Source: Vibrio sp. NTOU-M3 (GTDB lineage: Bacteria > Pseudomonadota > Gammaproteobacteria > Enterobacterales > Vibrionaceae). From it: DNA of 64,000 bases. A model generated the notes under the pieces. That model was not told the DNA's origin. It searched no databases and saw only the letters and a program-made list of their open reading frames with translations. This document shows, in pieces, positions 18,729-26,554 of the stretch. Location: contig NZ_CP162100.1 of the NCBI RefSeq assembly GCF_040869035.1, positions 372,001 to 436,000 of the forward strand, read 5' to 3'. The stretch's first letter is position 1. Every line of letters starts with the position of its first letter. The position numbers were made by a program, and so were the translations under genes.

Positions 18729-19535
18729 ATGCAATTATCTCTTGCTGGCCTCTGGCAACTTTCCCCCTTAACTGACCTATCTCTCCCTCAAGGAGATCTG
18801 ACTTTTCCTGCGCCATTAAGTCAAATCCTCCCAGATACTGTGAGTGAGGCTGAGGTTGCCGCGCAAGAATGGCATTTAATGCATGACATTGAGGTAGACG
18901 ATGCGTTGCTCAGCTTTGCTGCGATTGATCTGGTACTAGCCGGAATTGCTTATCATGCTGAAGTTCGCGTTAATGGTGTTGCTGTTTTTGATTGCGATGG
19001 CAGTCAAAATGAGTACCGTAAAGATATTCGTCCTTACCTTCAATTGGGGCGCAACCGTTTTGAAATTCTCTTTCTTGAAGAGGAAGAGGATTGGTTGATC
19101 GAAGCAAGTGAGGAGCAAGACAAGTTGTGCTTGCTAGGTGAGCAGAGTGATACGGGCTTTGAGTCGAGAATGGGTATTTGGCAAGCTCCATATTTGCAAT
19201 GTATCCGCCACATAAGGCTAGAACATGTCACGACTGAGCAGATCTGGCACCATGGCGGTGGGTGTGAGTTCTTGGTCGATTTGCATTACACCACCTACTC
19301 ACCAGGTTTGGTTTCTGCGTCGGTGAAATTCAATGGAATGACTTATCACTTGCCGATTGATGTGCGTGCTAATCAGGCCAGCGCACTTTTTCAAATCGAA
19401 GCACCTATTTATTTCAATGCCAAAGAACCATCTCCCGATTCCTTGTATCGATTAGATGTCACTCTTGATGGGCAAGAGCGACATTTTAATGTGGGATTGA
19501 GCGAAGACTGTTGTGTGATTCATTATCCATTGTGA
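18729..19535 (+). CDS. Orphan GH2-type sugar-binding domain protein, no catalytic domain
   Basis: A 268-residue cytoplasmic protein without signal peptide. Residues 1 to about 165 resemble the N-terminal jelly-roll of family 2 glycoside hydrolases (beta-mannosidase/galactosidase): LAGLWQLSP at the start, AEVRVNGVAVFDCDGSQNEY, then RKDIRPYLQLGRNRFEILF and GIWQAPYLQ. Residues about 170-268 look like the following Ig-like domain. The TIM barrel that would carry the two catalytic Glu is absent, and the frame ends cleanly, so it is a stand-alone domain pair rather than an obvious pseudogene. No clear RBS precedes ATG 18729. Function unknown; carbohydrate or protein binding is possible. It is convergent with the DUF2061 gene, one base apart. 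Confidence 0.75.
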   Translation: MQLSLAGLWQLSPLTDLSLPQGDLTFPAPLSQILPDTVSEAEVAAQEWHLMHDIEVDDALLSFAAIDLVLAGIAYHAEVRVNGVAVFDCDGSQNEYRKDIRPYLQLGRNRFEILFLEEEEDWLIEASEEQDKLCLLGEQSDTGFESRMGIWQAPYLQCIRHIRLEHVTTEQIWHHGGGCEFLVDLHYTTYSPGLVSASVKFNGMTYHLPIDVRANQASALFQIEAPIYFNAKEPSPDSLYRLDVTLDGQERHFNVGLSEDCCVIHYPL

Positions 19536-19536
19536 C

Positions 19537-19929
19537 TTAATGGCTACACGCGATAGGCATTGGGGATTGTGGGTGCTTACGTTGCCAAATTTTCTCATGG
19601 AAATAGTAGGCACAAGTGTTGATTGCAGGCTCAATGGACGCCATGATGCCGCCAACAAAAAGATCTCCAGTCATTAGGTATGCCACGCCAAAAGCGACAG
19701 AGAAGTGAACAATGGCAAAGCTACCTGTTTTTACTTTTGCTGAGCTAGCCAAATTTTTGAGGGGCTTAGCTTTACTCCAGAGTTGCTCGTGGAAATAAAA
19801 AGCGACGGTGTTTACCATAGGTTCGATCATCGCAATTAGGCTACCGATAATGAGGTCACCTGTCAGTACATACGCAACCGTGAAGGCAATAGTAAAGTGG
19901 ATAGCGGCAAAATTGAGTGTCTTTTTCAT
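19537..19929 (-). CDS. Tandem DUF2061 membrane protein
   Basis: A 130-residue protein made of two copies of the same unit, at about residues 1-58 and 68-125. Each has the pattern of a basic start, a hydrophobic helix, V/LTGDL-(I/F)-(I/V)-G-(S/G), then IEP-(M/A)-(V/I)-NT and YFHE-(Q/K)-(L/I)-W. Repeats of this kind match DUF2061. It is predicted to have four membrane helices. Function is unknown. A strong Fur-type box lies 40 bases before the start, so iron regulation is likely. The ATG is preceded by AGGTTAC. It is tail-to-tail with the GH2-domain gene. Confidence 0.8.
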   Translation of the reverse strand: MKKTLNFAAIHFTIAFTVAYVLTGDLIIGSLIAMIEPMVNTVAFYFHEQLWSKAKPLKNLASSAKVKTGSFAIVHFSVAFGVAYLMTGDLFVGGIMASIEPAINTCAYYFHEKIWQRKHPQSPMPIACSH

Positions 19930-19968
19930 GGTGTAACCTAATCGTGTTGTCTTCGATGAGGTTATTAT

Positions 19969-19983
19969 TGAGAATTATTCTCA
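19969..19983. promoter_or_regulatory. Putative Fur box upstream of the DUF2061 gene
   Basis: TGAGAATTATTCTCA is a perfect 7-1-7 palindrome. It matches the Fur core TGATAATNATTATCA at all but two symmetric positions. It lies 40 bases upstream of the DUF2061 ATG, where it would overlap or adjoin the promoter. Confidence 0.65.
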
Positions 19984-20032
19984 TAGATGGAAATGGCTGC
20001 TATCGATATCTTTAATAGGCAATACCTATTGA

Positions 20033-20054
20033 AAAGGCACCGTATGGTGCCTTT
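20033..20054 (-). terminator. Terminator of the TRAP-usp operon
   Basis: AAAGGCACC (20033-20041), loop GTAT and GGTGCCTTT (20046-20054) lie 12 bases after the usp stop. On the minus strand the stem is followed by TTTTCAATAGG, a short T run. It also shields the divergent Fur-box promoter region from readthrough. Confidence 0.75.
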
Positions 20055-20066
20055 ATTTGTTTTGGT

Positions 20067-20504
20067 TTAGCCTTGAGGTTTGACGACAAAAACATTGATT
20101 GGCGAGTTTTGCACGACTTTACTGGCGACTGAGCCTAGTACCACCTTATCAAGCTTAGAACGCTTGTGGCTTGGCATTACAATCAAATCGGCACCTAATT
20201 TTTCAGCGTATTCCAAAATGGTGCTGTATGGTTTTCCTTCAGCAACATGCGTTTTGTAAATTACATTTTCATCAATATGAGAAGAAGCAAACTTCTTCAA
20301 TTGATTCTGTACGTCTTGTTTCATTTTTAGTGCTGCATCTTTTGGAAAGTATGTAGCGACCATCGACATGTGAATACCTGGCAGTACCGTCAGCAAATGG
20401 ATTTCTGCATTTGAATGTTTTGCTTGCCAAACAGCGTGTTTCACCGCTTTATCTGAAAAGCCTTGATCGTTTAGATCGACAGGAACAAGGATCTGCTTAT
20501 ACAT
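20067..20504 (-). CDS. Universal stress protein UspA family
   Basis: A 145-residue single Usp domain starting MYKQILVPVDLNDQG. The ATP-binding pattern near the C terminus is partly visible (MPSHKRSKLDKVVLGSVASKV, close to G-2x-G-9x-G-S/T variants). I start at 20504, with GAGA at a good distance, and not at the ATG 45 bases upstream. It is third in a TAXI-TRAP-Usp operon. TRAP-linked Usps such as TeaD of Halomonas modulate the transporter, so a regulatory role for the permease is reasonable inference. Confidence 0.9.
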   Translation of the reverse strand: MYKQILVPVDLNDQGFSDKAVKHAVWQAKHSNAEIHLLTVLPGIHMSMVATYFPKDAALKMKQDVQNQLKKFASSHIDENVIYKTHVAEGKPYSTILEYAEKLGADLIVMPSHKRSKLDKVVLGSVASKVVQNSPINVFVVKPQG

Positions 20505-20524
20505 TTGTTTTCTCTTTGTTATAT

Positions 20525-20543
20525 AAGGAAGGAAACCTTCCTT
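20525..20543 (-). other. Hairpin in the usp leader
   Basis: AAGGAAGG (20525-20532), loop AAA, CCTTCCTT (20536-20543). On the minus strand it lies 21 bases before the usp ATG and could limit or insulate usp translation. Confidence 0.5.
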
Positions 20544-20564
20544 TTGCATCCTTTAGTAAGTGTA

Positions 20565-20593
20565 GTCTCACCACCGTAAATTGGTGGTGAGAC
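20565..20593 (-). other. Intercistronic stem-loop after the TRAP permease gene
   Basis: GTCTCACCACC (20565-20575) and GGTGGTGAGAC (20583-20593) pair perfectly over 11 bp with a 7-base loop, 9 bases after the permease stop. No T run follows on the minus strand, so it reads as an mRNA-stabilising or attenuating element within the operon. Confidence 0.65.
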
Positions 20594-20602
20594 ATGGCTC
20601 TG

Positions 20603-23182
20603 TTACGCGCTCAATTGTTCCTTTCGAGCTCGTCGTTTCTGGTTGAGTCCCATGGCGATCAAAATCAATAGCGCAGGGATAAAGACCCATTCTTTCATTG
20701 GCCTTTCTGCTTTCTGTACTATCCACTTGATTTCCCAATCAAAGTCAATTCCAGATGATTCTGCTGGGCTACCAAACTCAACCATATCGACGATCATTCT
20801 TCCTTCATTCTCCGTTAGCATGAGGCCCATCGAAGTGATGCGTTGATCCGCACTTGTTGCCTCATCACTGAATGGCAATCGTACTGTTTTTTCAACGTAG
20901 TCCCCTTCGAGGTTTTCTCCTGCCACACGCAGTTCAAGAGATTGTCCTACATCGAGGGTTTCGGTAACTTGCGCTATCTCAACACCTGGTAAAAGGTTTT
21001 TGGCTGGATAGATCATGTCCCACCAAAAACCTGGTCGGAAGAAGGAGAACGTCAGTACCAGTAGTAAGAGAGTTTCCCACCATTTATTTTTAGTAAACCA
21101 CCAGCCTTGTGTGGCGGCGGAAAAGATCAACATGGCTATAATGGAGGAGATCACCGTAAGAGCTAAGTGCCACCAACTATCAATCCCCATCATGAGTAGC
21201 TGGGTATTGAAAATGAACATAAATGGCAAAATAGCCGTACGAATGTCGTAGGTAAAACCTTGGATACCCGTTCGGATTGGATCGGACTTAGCGATTGCTG
21301 CGGCAGCAAAGGCGGCAAGGCCGACGGGAGGTGTATCATCAGCTAGGATCCCGAAGTAGAACACAAATAGGTGTACTGCGATCAGAGGGATGATCAGACC
21401 ATGCTGAGCCCCTAGAGTAACAATGACCGGGGCCATAAGCGTCGAAACAACGATATAGTTGGCAGTTGTCGGCAGACCCATACCTAAGATCAAGCTGATC
21501 ACTGCGGTGAAGAGCAACATCAGGAAGATACTACCACCGGAGATAAACTCAACGAAATCAGTCATAACAAGGCCAATACCCGTCAATGTTACAACACCAA
21601 CCACAGTGCCTGCTGCTGCAGTAGCAACACCAATACCAATCATGTTACGTGCGCCAGACACCAAGCTCTCCGCGAGATCGATAAAGCCGGCTTTAGTTTG
21701 CTCAGCTAACTTCCCTTCTTTAGATAATAGGGCGATCAGCGGACGCTGGGTGAGCAAAATAAAAATCATAAAGACGGTTGCCCAGAATGCCGATAAACCG
21801 GGAGAGAAACGCTCTACGGTCAGACACCACACCAAAACCACGATTGGCAGTAGGTAATGAAGACCAGATTTAATTGTTGGGCCTGGATCTGGCACCTCAG
21901 TGAGTTCTGCATCTATCTCAATTGCCCCATCTTTTGTATGGTTTGCTGATATTTTGATTAAACCCACATAGGCAAGGAGTAGGGCAACGGTAACGATTGA
22001 TGTCGCTGCATCACCAAAGACATCTTTGGTCCAGCCAACACCGTAGTAGACCAGTGCACTGATGATACACAAGCCTAAAATGGTTCCGGTAAACGAAAGC
22101 AAGCTTTGGATAAGTGTTGGATTGTGGCGACGAGGAAGCCCGGTCATACCCGCTTTACACGCTTCCAAATGAACAATGTAGATCAAAGCGATGTAGGAGA
22201 TCAGTGCCGGTAATAGCGCAGCTTTGATCACTTCAACGTATGATATTCCGACATACTCAACCATAAGGAAAGCGGCTGCCCCCATGATTGGTGGTGTAAG
22301 CTGACCATTGGTTGATGCGGCGACTTCAACAGCGCCGGCTTTGGTGCCGGGGAAGCCGACTCGCTTCATTAATGGAATGGTAAATGTGCCGGTGGTAACA
22401 ACGTTTGCAATCGATGAACCAGAAACCAAACCTGAAAGCCCGGAAGCCACAACGGCTGCTTTTGCTGGACCACCTTTCATATGGCCAAGAAGGGAAAAAG
22501 CAACTTTGATGAAGTAAGCGCCTGCACCAGCGCGTTCTAGCATTGCACCAAATAAAACGAATAAGAAGACAAATGATGTAGAAACCCCAAGCGCAACGCC
22601 AAATACCCCTTCCGTTGTCAGCCATAGGTGCGACATCGCTTTGTTTAAGCTTGCCCCTTTGTGTGCAATAACATCAGGCATGTGAGGCCCGGCAAAGGTA
22701 TACAGAAGGAATACTGCTGCCACCGCCATTAAAGGAGGACCTAATGCACGTCGAGTTGCTTCCAAGAGCAACACCATGCCGATGACAGCAATTACGATGT
22801 CTGGGGTAGTTGGTGCACCTGAACGTCCAGCCAGTTCAGCATAGAAAATGTAAATATAGGCGGCAGAAAAACTACCTGCGAATGCGAGTACCCAGTCAAT
22901 AATGGGGATATGATCGCGCGCAGAGTGCTTTAGGGCTGGGTATGCAGTGAAGGCGAGAAAAACGGCAAATGTAAGATGAATGGCTCGCGCTTCTGTGTCA
23001 TTTAGGACACCAAAATTGAAAATAAATGGTAATGGAGAGGCGTACCAAAGTTGGAACAATGACCAGCAGAGTGGTACAAACCACAGGATACGGCCAGGGA
23101 TTCCTTGTGGATTACGTGCGCCAGTATCTGCCTGAGCTACCATTTCTTGCACATCTTGAGACGGAGTTGTTGTCTGCGACAT
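20603..23182 (-). CDS. TRAP transporter fused 4TM/12TM permease (TAXI type)
   Basis: An 859-residue polytopic inner-membrane protein fusing the small DctQ-like part (first four or so helices, residues about 25-165) to the large DctM-like part with about twelve helices (170-680). The signatures GLSGLVSGSSIANVVTTGTF and ILGMGLPTTANYIV belong to the DctM/TAXI permeases. After residue about 690 a DUF3394-like region holds a further helix pair, a soluble segment and a last helix. It imports a carboxylate or similar solute with Na+, fed by the upstream TAXI receptor. The substrate cannot be told from sequence. Confidence 0.93.
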   Translation of the reverse strand: MSQTTTPSQDVQEMVAQADTGARNPQGIPGRILWFVPLCWSLFQLWYASPLPFIFNFGVLNDTEARAIHLTFAVFLAFTAYPALKHSARDHIPIIDWVLAFAGSFSAAYIYIFYAELAGRSGAPTTPDIVIAVIGMVLLLEATRRALGPPLMAVAAVFLLYTFAGPHMPDVIAHKGASLNKAMSHLWLTTEGVFGVALGVSTSFVFLFVLFGAMLERAGAGAYFIKVAFSLLGHMKGGPAKAAVVASGLSGLVSGSSIANVVTTGTFTIPLMKRVGFPGTKAGAVEVAASTNGQLTPPIMGAAAFLMVEYVGISYVEVIKAALLPALISYIALIYIVHLEACKAGMTGLPRRHNPTLIQSLLSFTGTILGLCIISALVYYGVGWTKDVFGDAATSIVTVALLLAYVGLIKISANHTKDGAIEIDAELTEVPDPGPTIKSGLHYLLPIVVLVWCLTVERFSPGLSAFWATVFMIFILLTQRPLIALLSKEGKLAEQTKAGFIDLAESLVSGARNMIGIGVATAAAGTVVGVVTLTGIGLVMTDFVEFISGGSIFLMLLFTAVISLILGMGLPTTANYIVVSTLMAPVIVTLGAQHGLIIPLIAVHLFVFYFGILADDTPPVGLAAFAAAAIAKSDPIRTGIQGFTYDIRTAILPFMFIFNTQLLMMGIDSWWHLALTVISSIIAMLIFSAATQGWWFTKNKWWETLLLLVLTFSFFRPGFWWDMIYPAKNLLPGVEIAQVTETLDVGQSLELRVAGENLEGDYVEKTVRLPFSDEATSADQRITSMGLMLTENEGRMIVDMVEFGSPAESSGIDFDWEIKWIVQKAERPMKEWVFIPALLILIAMGLNQKRRARKEQLSA

Positions 23183-23367
23183 GTACTTTATCCTTGTTAT
23201 ATGTGGCTCTGTTGTGTTTATTGCTGCTGTTTACTTGGCATCTTTTCAGTGTAGTTCAGTTGAAAGAATGCTCAATTTCAGCTTTTTCTTAGAAATATTC
23301 GATGGTGGCTATCAAACATGAAGCCATATGAGATATGTCGTTAAGCTCATCCCTGAGTGGGAGAACT

Positions 23368-23395
23368 ACGCAAGGAAGCATTTGCTTCCTTGCGT
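23368..23395 (-). other. Intercistronic stem-loop after the TAXI receptor gene
   Basis: ACGCAAGGAAGC (23368-23379), loop ATTT, GCTTCCTTGCGT (23384-23395): a perfect 12-bp stem 7 bases downstream of the receptor stop on the minus strand, without a T run. It probably protects the receptor mRNA so that more receptor than permease is made (inference from similar binding-protein operons). Confidence 0.7.
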
Positions 23396-23402
23396 TATGA
23401 GA

Positions 23403-24371
23403 TTACTTAAGAAGGCCTGCTTCTTTGTAGTATTTCTCTGCACCTGGGTGAAGAGGGATAGAAAGACCTGCTTTTACCATGTCCTCTTTTTTCAGGTTTG
23501 CAAATGCTGGATGTAGACGTTTAAACGTATCGAAGTTTTCGAATACAGCTTTAGCGACGTTGTACGCCACTTCGTCAGAGACATCTGCAGTCGTTACCAT
23601 TGTTGCTGCAACACCAAAGCTGTTCACATCTTTATCAGTACCGCGGTACATACCTGCTGGAACTGTGCTGTAAGCGTAGTATGGGTTGTCTGCTACGATC
23701 TTGTCGATCTGTGGGCCTGTGGCAGAAACAAGTTTCGCGTCACAAGAAGTTGTTGCTTCTTTGATCGAACCATTTGGGTGACCAACCATATAGATGAATG
23801 CATCAATTTTGTTGTCACACAATGCTTGTGAGCGCTCAGAGCCTTTTAGCTCAGAAGCCAGTTTGAAGCTTTCGTTTGTCCAGCCCATTGAATCCATGAC
23901 AACGCCCATGGTTGCGCGGTCGCCTGAGCCTGGGTTACCGATATTGACACGTTTACCTTTCAGGTCAGCAACATTTTCAATGCCTGAGTCTGCACGTGCA
24001 ATGATGTTGAATGGTTCAGTGTGCAATGAGAATACTGCACGAAGCTTTTTATACGGGCCTTGTTCTGCAAACTTACTTGTTCCGTTGTACCCATGATATT
24101 GCCAGTCAGACTGTACGATACCAAAATCCAGTTCGCCAGCACGGATAGTATTTACGTTGTAGATTGAACCACCAGTCGACTCCACAGAACAACGGATATT
24201 GTGTTCTTTGCGGCCTTTGTTGACCAATTTACAGATTGCACCACCAGTTGGGTAGTAGACTCCGGTCACTGAACCAGTACCGATAGTGATGAATTCCTGA
24301 GCGTTTACCGCTCCTGCACCCATTACCGCTGCAGCGATTGCGCCTACTTTAATAAGTTTGTTAAATGCCAT
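23403..24371 (-). CDS. TAXI family TRAP solute receptor
   Basis: A 322-residue periplasmic binding protein. A signal peptide ([20 protein letters not shown], cleavage after about AVNA) is followed by [20 protein letters not shown], the hallmark of TAXI (TRAP-associated extracytoplasmic immunogenic) receptors. Further typical blocks are [13 protein letters not shown] and [12 protein letters not shown]. It delivers solute to the fused permease 220 bases downstream. Ligands for the family include glutamate/glutamine and other carboxylates, but none can be assigned here. GGAAGGGAAATTC precedes the ATG. The 220-base gap to the permease is long for one operon. Confidence 0.95.
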   Translation of the reverse strand: MAFNKLIKVGAIAAAVMGAGAVNAQEFITIGTGSVTGVYYPTGGAICKLVNKGRKEHNIRCSVESTGGSIYNVNTIRAGELDFGIVQSDWQYHGYNGTSKFAEQGPYKKLRAVFSLHTEPFNIIARADSGIENVADLKGKRVNIGNPGSGDRATMGVVMDSMGWTNESFKLASELKGSERSQALCDNKIDAFIYMVGHPNGSIKEATTSCDAKLVSATGPQIDKIVADNPYYAYSTVPAGMYRGTDKDVNSFGVAATMVTTADVSDEVAYNVAKAVFENFDTFKRLHPAFANLKKEDMVKAGLSIPLHPGAEKYYKEAGLLK

Positions 24372-24703
24372 GAATTTCCCTTCCTTTATTCATTCTTAAC
24401 CCCATAGCAAGTGTAGTTGCTGTGGGAGTTTCCTCTCTCGGAAACGGCATCTTTTTCAATCCGTATGTTGAAAAAGTGGCTGAATAATACCAAAAAATCG
24501 GCACATAATTATATTTTTGTTAAAAATTGTAGCGATTCTGTCTAATTGCACATCATTAACCTAAAGCAAGGTCGCGTATTAAAGTTGTTTAAAAACAATT
24601 GGTTAATTATTAATGGCTATCAAAGAGAGGTTTTTTTGAAGATGTGATATGAGTCACGTCATTATATTGGCGTGACTCATAAATGAAATGAAGAGTTGGA
24701 GTG
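24372..24703. other. 332-base intergenic region between TAXI receptor and argR
   Basis: It holds the leader/promoter of the TAXI operon (minus) and the 3' end of argR. Two inverted repeats are clear: CTTTTTCAA (24451-24459) with TTGAAAAAG (24468-24476), in the TAXI leader, and TATGAGTCACG (24648-24658) with CGTGACTCATA (24671-24681), just beyond the argR stop. The latter has no T tract and could be an argR 3' hairpin or an operator. Between them the sequence is AT-rich, with nothing I can name. Confidence 0.55.
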
Positions 24704-25174
24704 TTATCCTGCGTATTCAAACAGGTCACACACCGAACTGAAAAGCTGATCAGTTGTAATATTCATGGTTGGGGTAATGAAAATAGTATCGTCTCCCGCA
24801 ACAACACCCAAAATCCCTTCTGCTTTACCTAATGAATCAAGTAAACGAGCGATAAGTTGAGCGGCACCCGGTCCAGTATGAATGACAACGAGTGCATCAT
24901 TGTGATCAATATCCAGCACTAGTTCGCGTAATGAACTTGATACTGTTGGAACACCAAGCTCTGCCGGTAGGCAATAAACCATTTCCATTTTGGCATTACG
25001 AGTACGTACTGCGCCAAACTTAGTGAGCATGCGAGAAACTTTCGACTGATTGATATTCTCAAAGCCTTCGTTCTTCAAGGCATCAACAATGTCGCCTTGA
25101 GAGCCAAATCGTTCTTCTTTTAGTAGGGCCTTGAAAGCGCGAACTAGGTTATCTTGTTTTTCTGAATTGCGCAT
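24704..25174 (-). CDS. argR: Arginine repressor ArgR
   Basis: A 156-residue regulator with an N-terminal winged helix-turn-helix (about residues 1-75, including [21 protein letters not shown]) and a C-terminal hexamerisation and arginine-binding domain (about 80-156, [15 protein letters not shown] and GDDTIFI). With arginine it represses biosynthetic genes and activates catabolic ones. Candidate targets in this window are argF, arcA and itself. It is divergent from mdh, as in E. coli. Confidence 0.97.
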   Translation of the reverse strand: MRNSEKQDNLVRAFKALLKEERFGSQGDIVDALKNEGFENINQSKVSRMLTKFGAVRTRNAKMEMVYCLPAELGVPTVSSSLRELVLDIDHNDALVVIHTGPGAAQLIARLLDSLGKAEGILGVVAGDDTIFITPTMNITTDQLFSSVCDLFEYAG

Positions 25175-25206
25175 GGTTCTGTTTCAACCGTAATTGATAT
25201 AACGAA

Positions 25207-25230
25207 GTGAATATTCTCGCATAGCTATGC
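25207..25230. promoter_or_regulatory. Putative argR autoregulatory operator
   Basis: GTGAATATTCTCGCATAG resembles one ArgR box (good left half TGAAT, weak right half) and is followed at once by TATGCATC, like a second partial box. GCATAGCTATGC (25219-25230) is itself a perfect palindrome. It lies 33-56 bases upstream of the argR ATG, where an autoregulatory site is expected. The match is partial. Confidence 0.35.
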
Positions 25231-25404
25231 ATCAACCGCCAAACCATAGGCTGAAATCTGTCTACGGCATCACTGTAAACCAATTGCGAAAAATGAGTTT
25301 TATCATTACTTAACTCTTTGTCAGTAAAGATAAATCAGGTGATAATGCTCGTCGTATTGTGGCACGTATTCATTGAGTTGCGCGAGGTCGCAAAGCTGAC
25401 GTTA

Positions 25405-25433
25405 ATTGATTGTAATCAAGTTGTGATTACTAT
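25405..25433 (+). promoter_or_regulatory. mdh promoter with overlapping FNR-type site
   Basis: TTGATTGTAATCAA (25406-25419) is a perfect TTGAT-N4-ATCAA FNR/CRP-family half-site pair. A -10 TACTAT lies at 25428-25433, and a -35 (ATTGAT, 25405-25410, 17-base spacing) overlaps the site. The centre would be near -28 from the likely start, a repressing position. Mdh repression under anaerobiosis would fit. Confidence 0.5.
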
Positions 25434-25503
25434 AGCGTTGGGTGTACGTGATTAAAAATTACCCTACTACTTATAAGAGAGATCCATCTCAAGGAGAACT
25501 ACG

Positions 25504-26439
25504 ATGAAAGTAGCCGTTATTGGTGCCGCTGGTGGCATCGGTCAAGCCCTAGCTCTGTTACTTAAAAACCGTTTACCTGCTGGCTCTGATCTAGCGTTAT
25601 ATGACATTGCACCTGTGACTCCGGGTGTTGCTGCTGATCTTAGCCATATCCCAACACCAGTTTCGATCAAAGGTTACGCTGGTGAAGATCCGACTCCAGC
25701 GCTAGAAGGTGCAGATGTTGTACTTATTTCTGCTGGTGTTGCTCGTAAGCCGGGCATGGATCGTGCGGATCTATTTAATGTAAATGCTGGCATCGTAAAA
25801 TCTCTTGCGGAAAGAATTGCTCAAGTATGTCCAACTGCTTGTGTTGGTATTATTACTAACCCAGTGAATACAACAGTGCCAATTGCTGCTGAAGTATTAA
25901 AGAAAGCAGGTGTATACGATAAGCGTAAACTATTTGGTGTCACCACACTGGACGTGATTCGCTCTGAAACATTTGTAGCAGAGTTGAAAGATAAGGATCC
26001 AGGTGACATCCGTGTTCCTGTGATTGGCGGTCACTCAGGTGTGACAATTCTTCCACTACTATCACAGGTAGACGGTGTAGAGTTTACTGCTGAAGAAGTT
26101 GAAGCTCTGACTAAGCGTATCCAGAATGCAGGCACGGAAGTGGTTGAAGCAAAAGCAGGTGGCGGTAGTGCAACTCTATCAATGGGTCAGGCGGCTTGTC
26201 GTTTTGGACTTGCTTTAGTTAAAGCACTACAAGGTGAAGAAGGTGTGGTTGAATGTGCTTATGTAGAAGGTGCGGGTGAACACGCTCCTTTCTTTGCACA
26301 ACCTGTGAAGCTTGGTAAAGATGGTGTCGAAGAAGTATTAAGCTATGGTGAGCTAAGTACTTATGAGCAGGCTGCGCTTGATGGCATGCTGACGACATTG
26401 ACTGGTGATATCGAGATTGGTGTAGAGTTCGCGAAGTAA
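25504..26439 (+). CDS. mdh: Malate dehydrogenase
   Basis: A 311-residue NAD-dependent enzyme of the TCA cycle. Motifs are the N-terminal Rossmann loop [14 protein letters not shown], the substrate-binding Arg in [33 protein letters not shown] and the catalytic His in VIGGHSGVT. It interconverts malate and oxaloacetate. AAGGAGAACTACG gives a strong RBS. Monocistronic, ending in a bidirectional terminator. Confidence 0.98.
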   Translation: MKVAVIGAAGGIGQALALLLKNRLPAGSDLALYDIAPVTPGVAADLSHIPTPVSIKGYAGEDPTPALEGADVVLISAGVARKPGMDRADLFNVNAGIVKSLAERIAQVCPTACVGIITNPVNTTVPIAAEVLKKAGVYDKRKLFGVTTLDVIRSETFVAELKDKDPGDIRVPVIGGHSGVTILPLLSQVDGVEFTAEEVEALTKRIQNAGTEVVEAKAGGGSATLSMGQAACRFGLALVKALQGEEGVVECAYVEGAGEHAPFFAQPVKLGKDGVEEVLSYGELSTYEQAALDGMLTTLTGDIEIGVEFAK

Positions 26440-26464
26440 TACGCCTATGACAGCCCAATAGCTA

Positions 26465-26490
26465 AAAAGCCGACCTAATGGTCGGCTTTT
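26465..26490. terminator. Bidirectional terminator between mdh and ispB
   Basis: AAAAGCCGACC (26465-26475), loop TAAT, GGTCGGCTTTT (26480-26490). A and T flanks allow use from both sides. Confidence 0.93.
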
Positions 26491-26554
26491 CTGTATTAAG
26501 TCATATAGAAGCGGTAGCCATGAGAGGTTACTTCGCTATTAATAATAGAGGAGA

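Noticed and set aside
18729..19535. Calling the GH2-domain gene a beta-galactosidase or beta-mannosidase
   Set aside because: The catalytic TIM barrel is missing; enzymatic activity cannot be claimed.
24648..24681. TATGAGTCACG/CGTGACTCATA as an argR terminator
   Set aside because: Long inverted repeat, but no T run on the relevant strand and 12-base loop. Kept only as an unspecified stem-loop.
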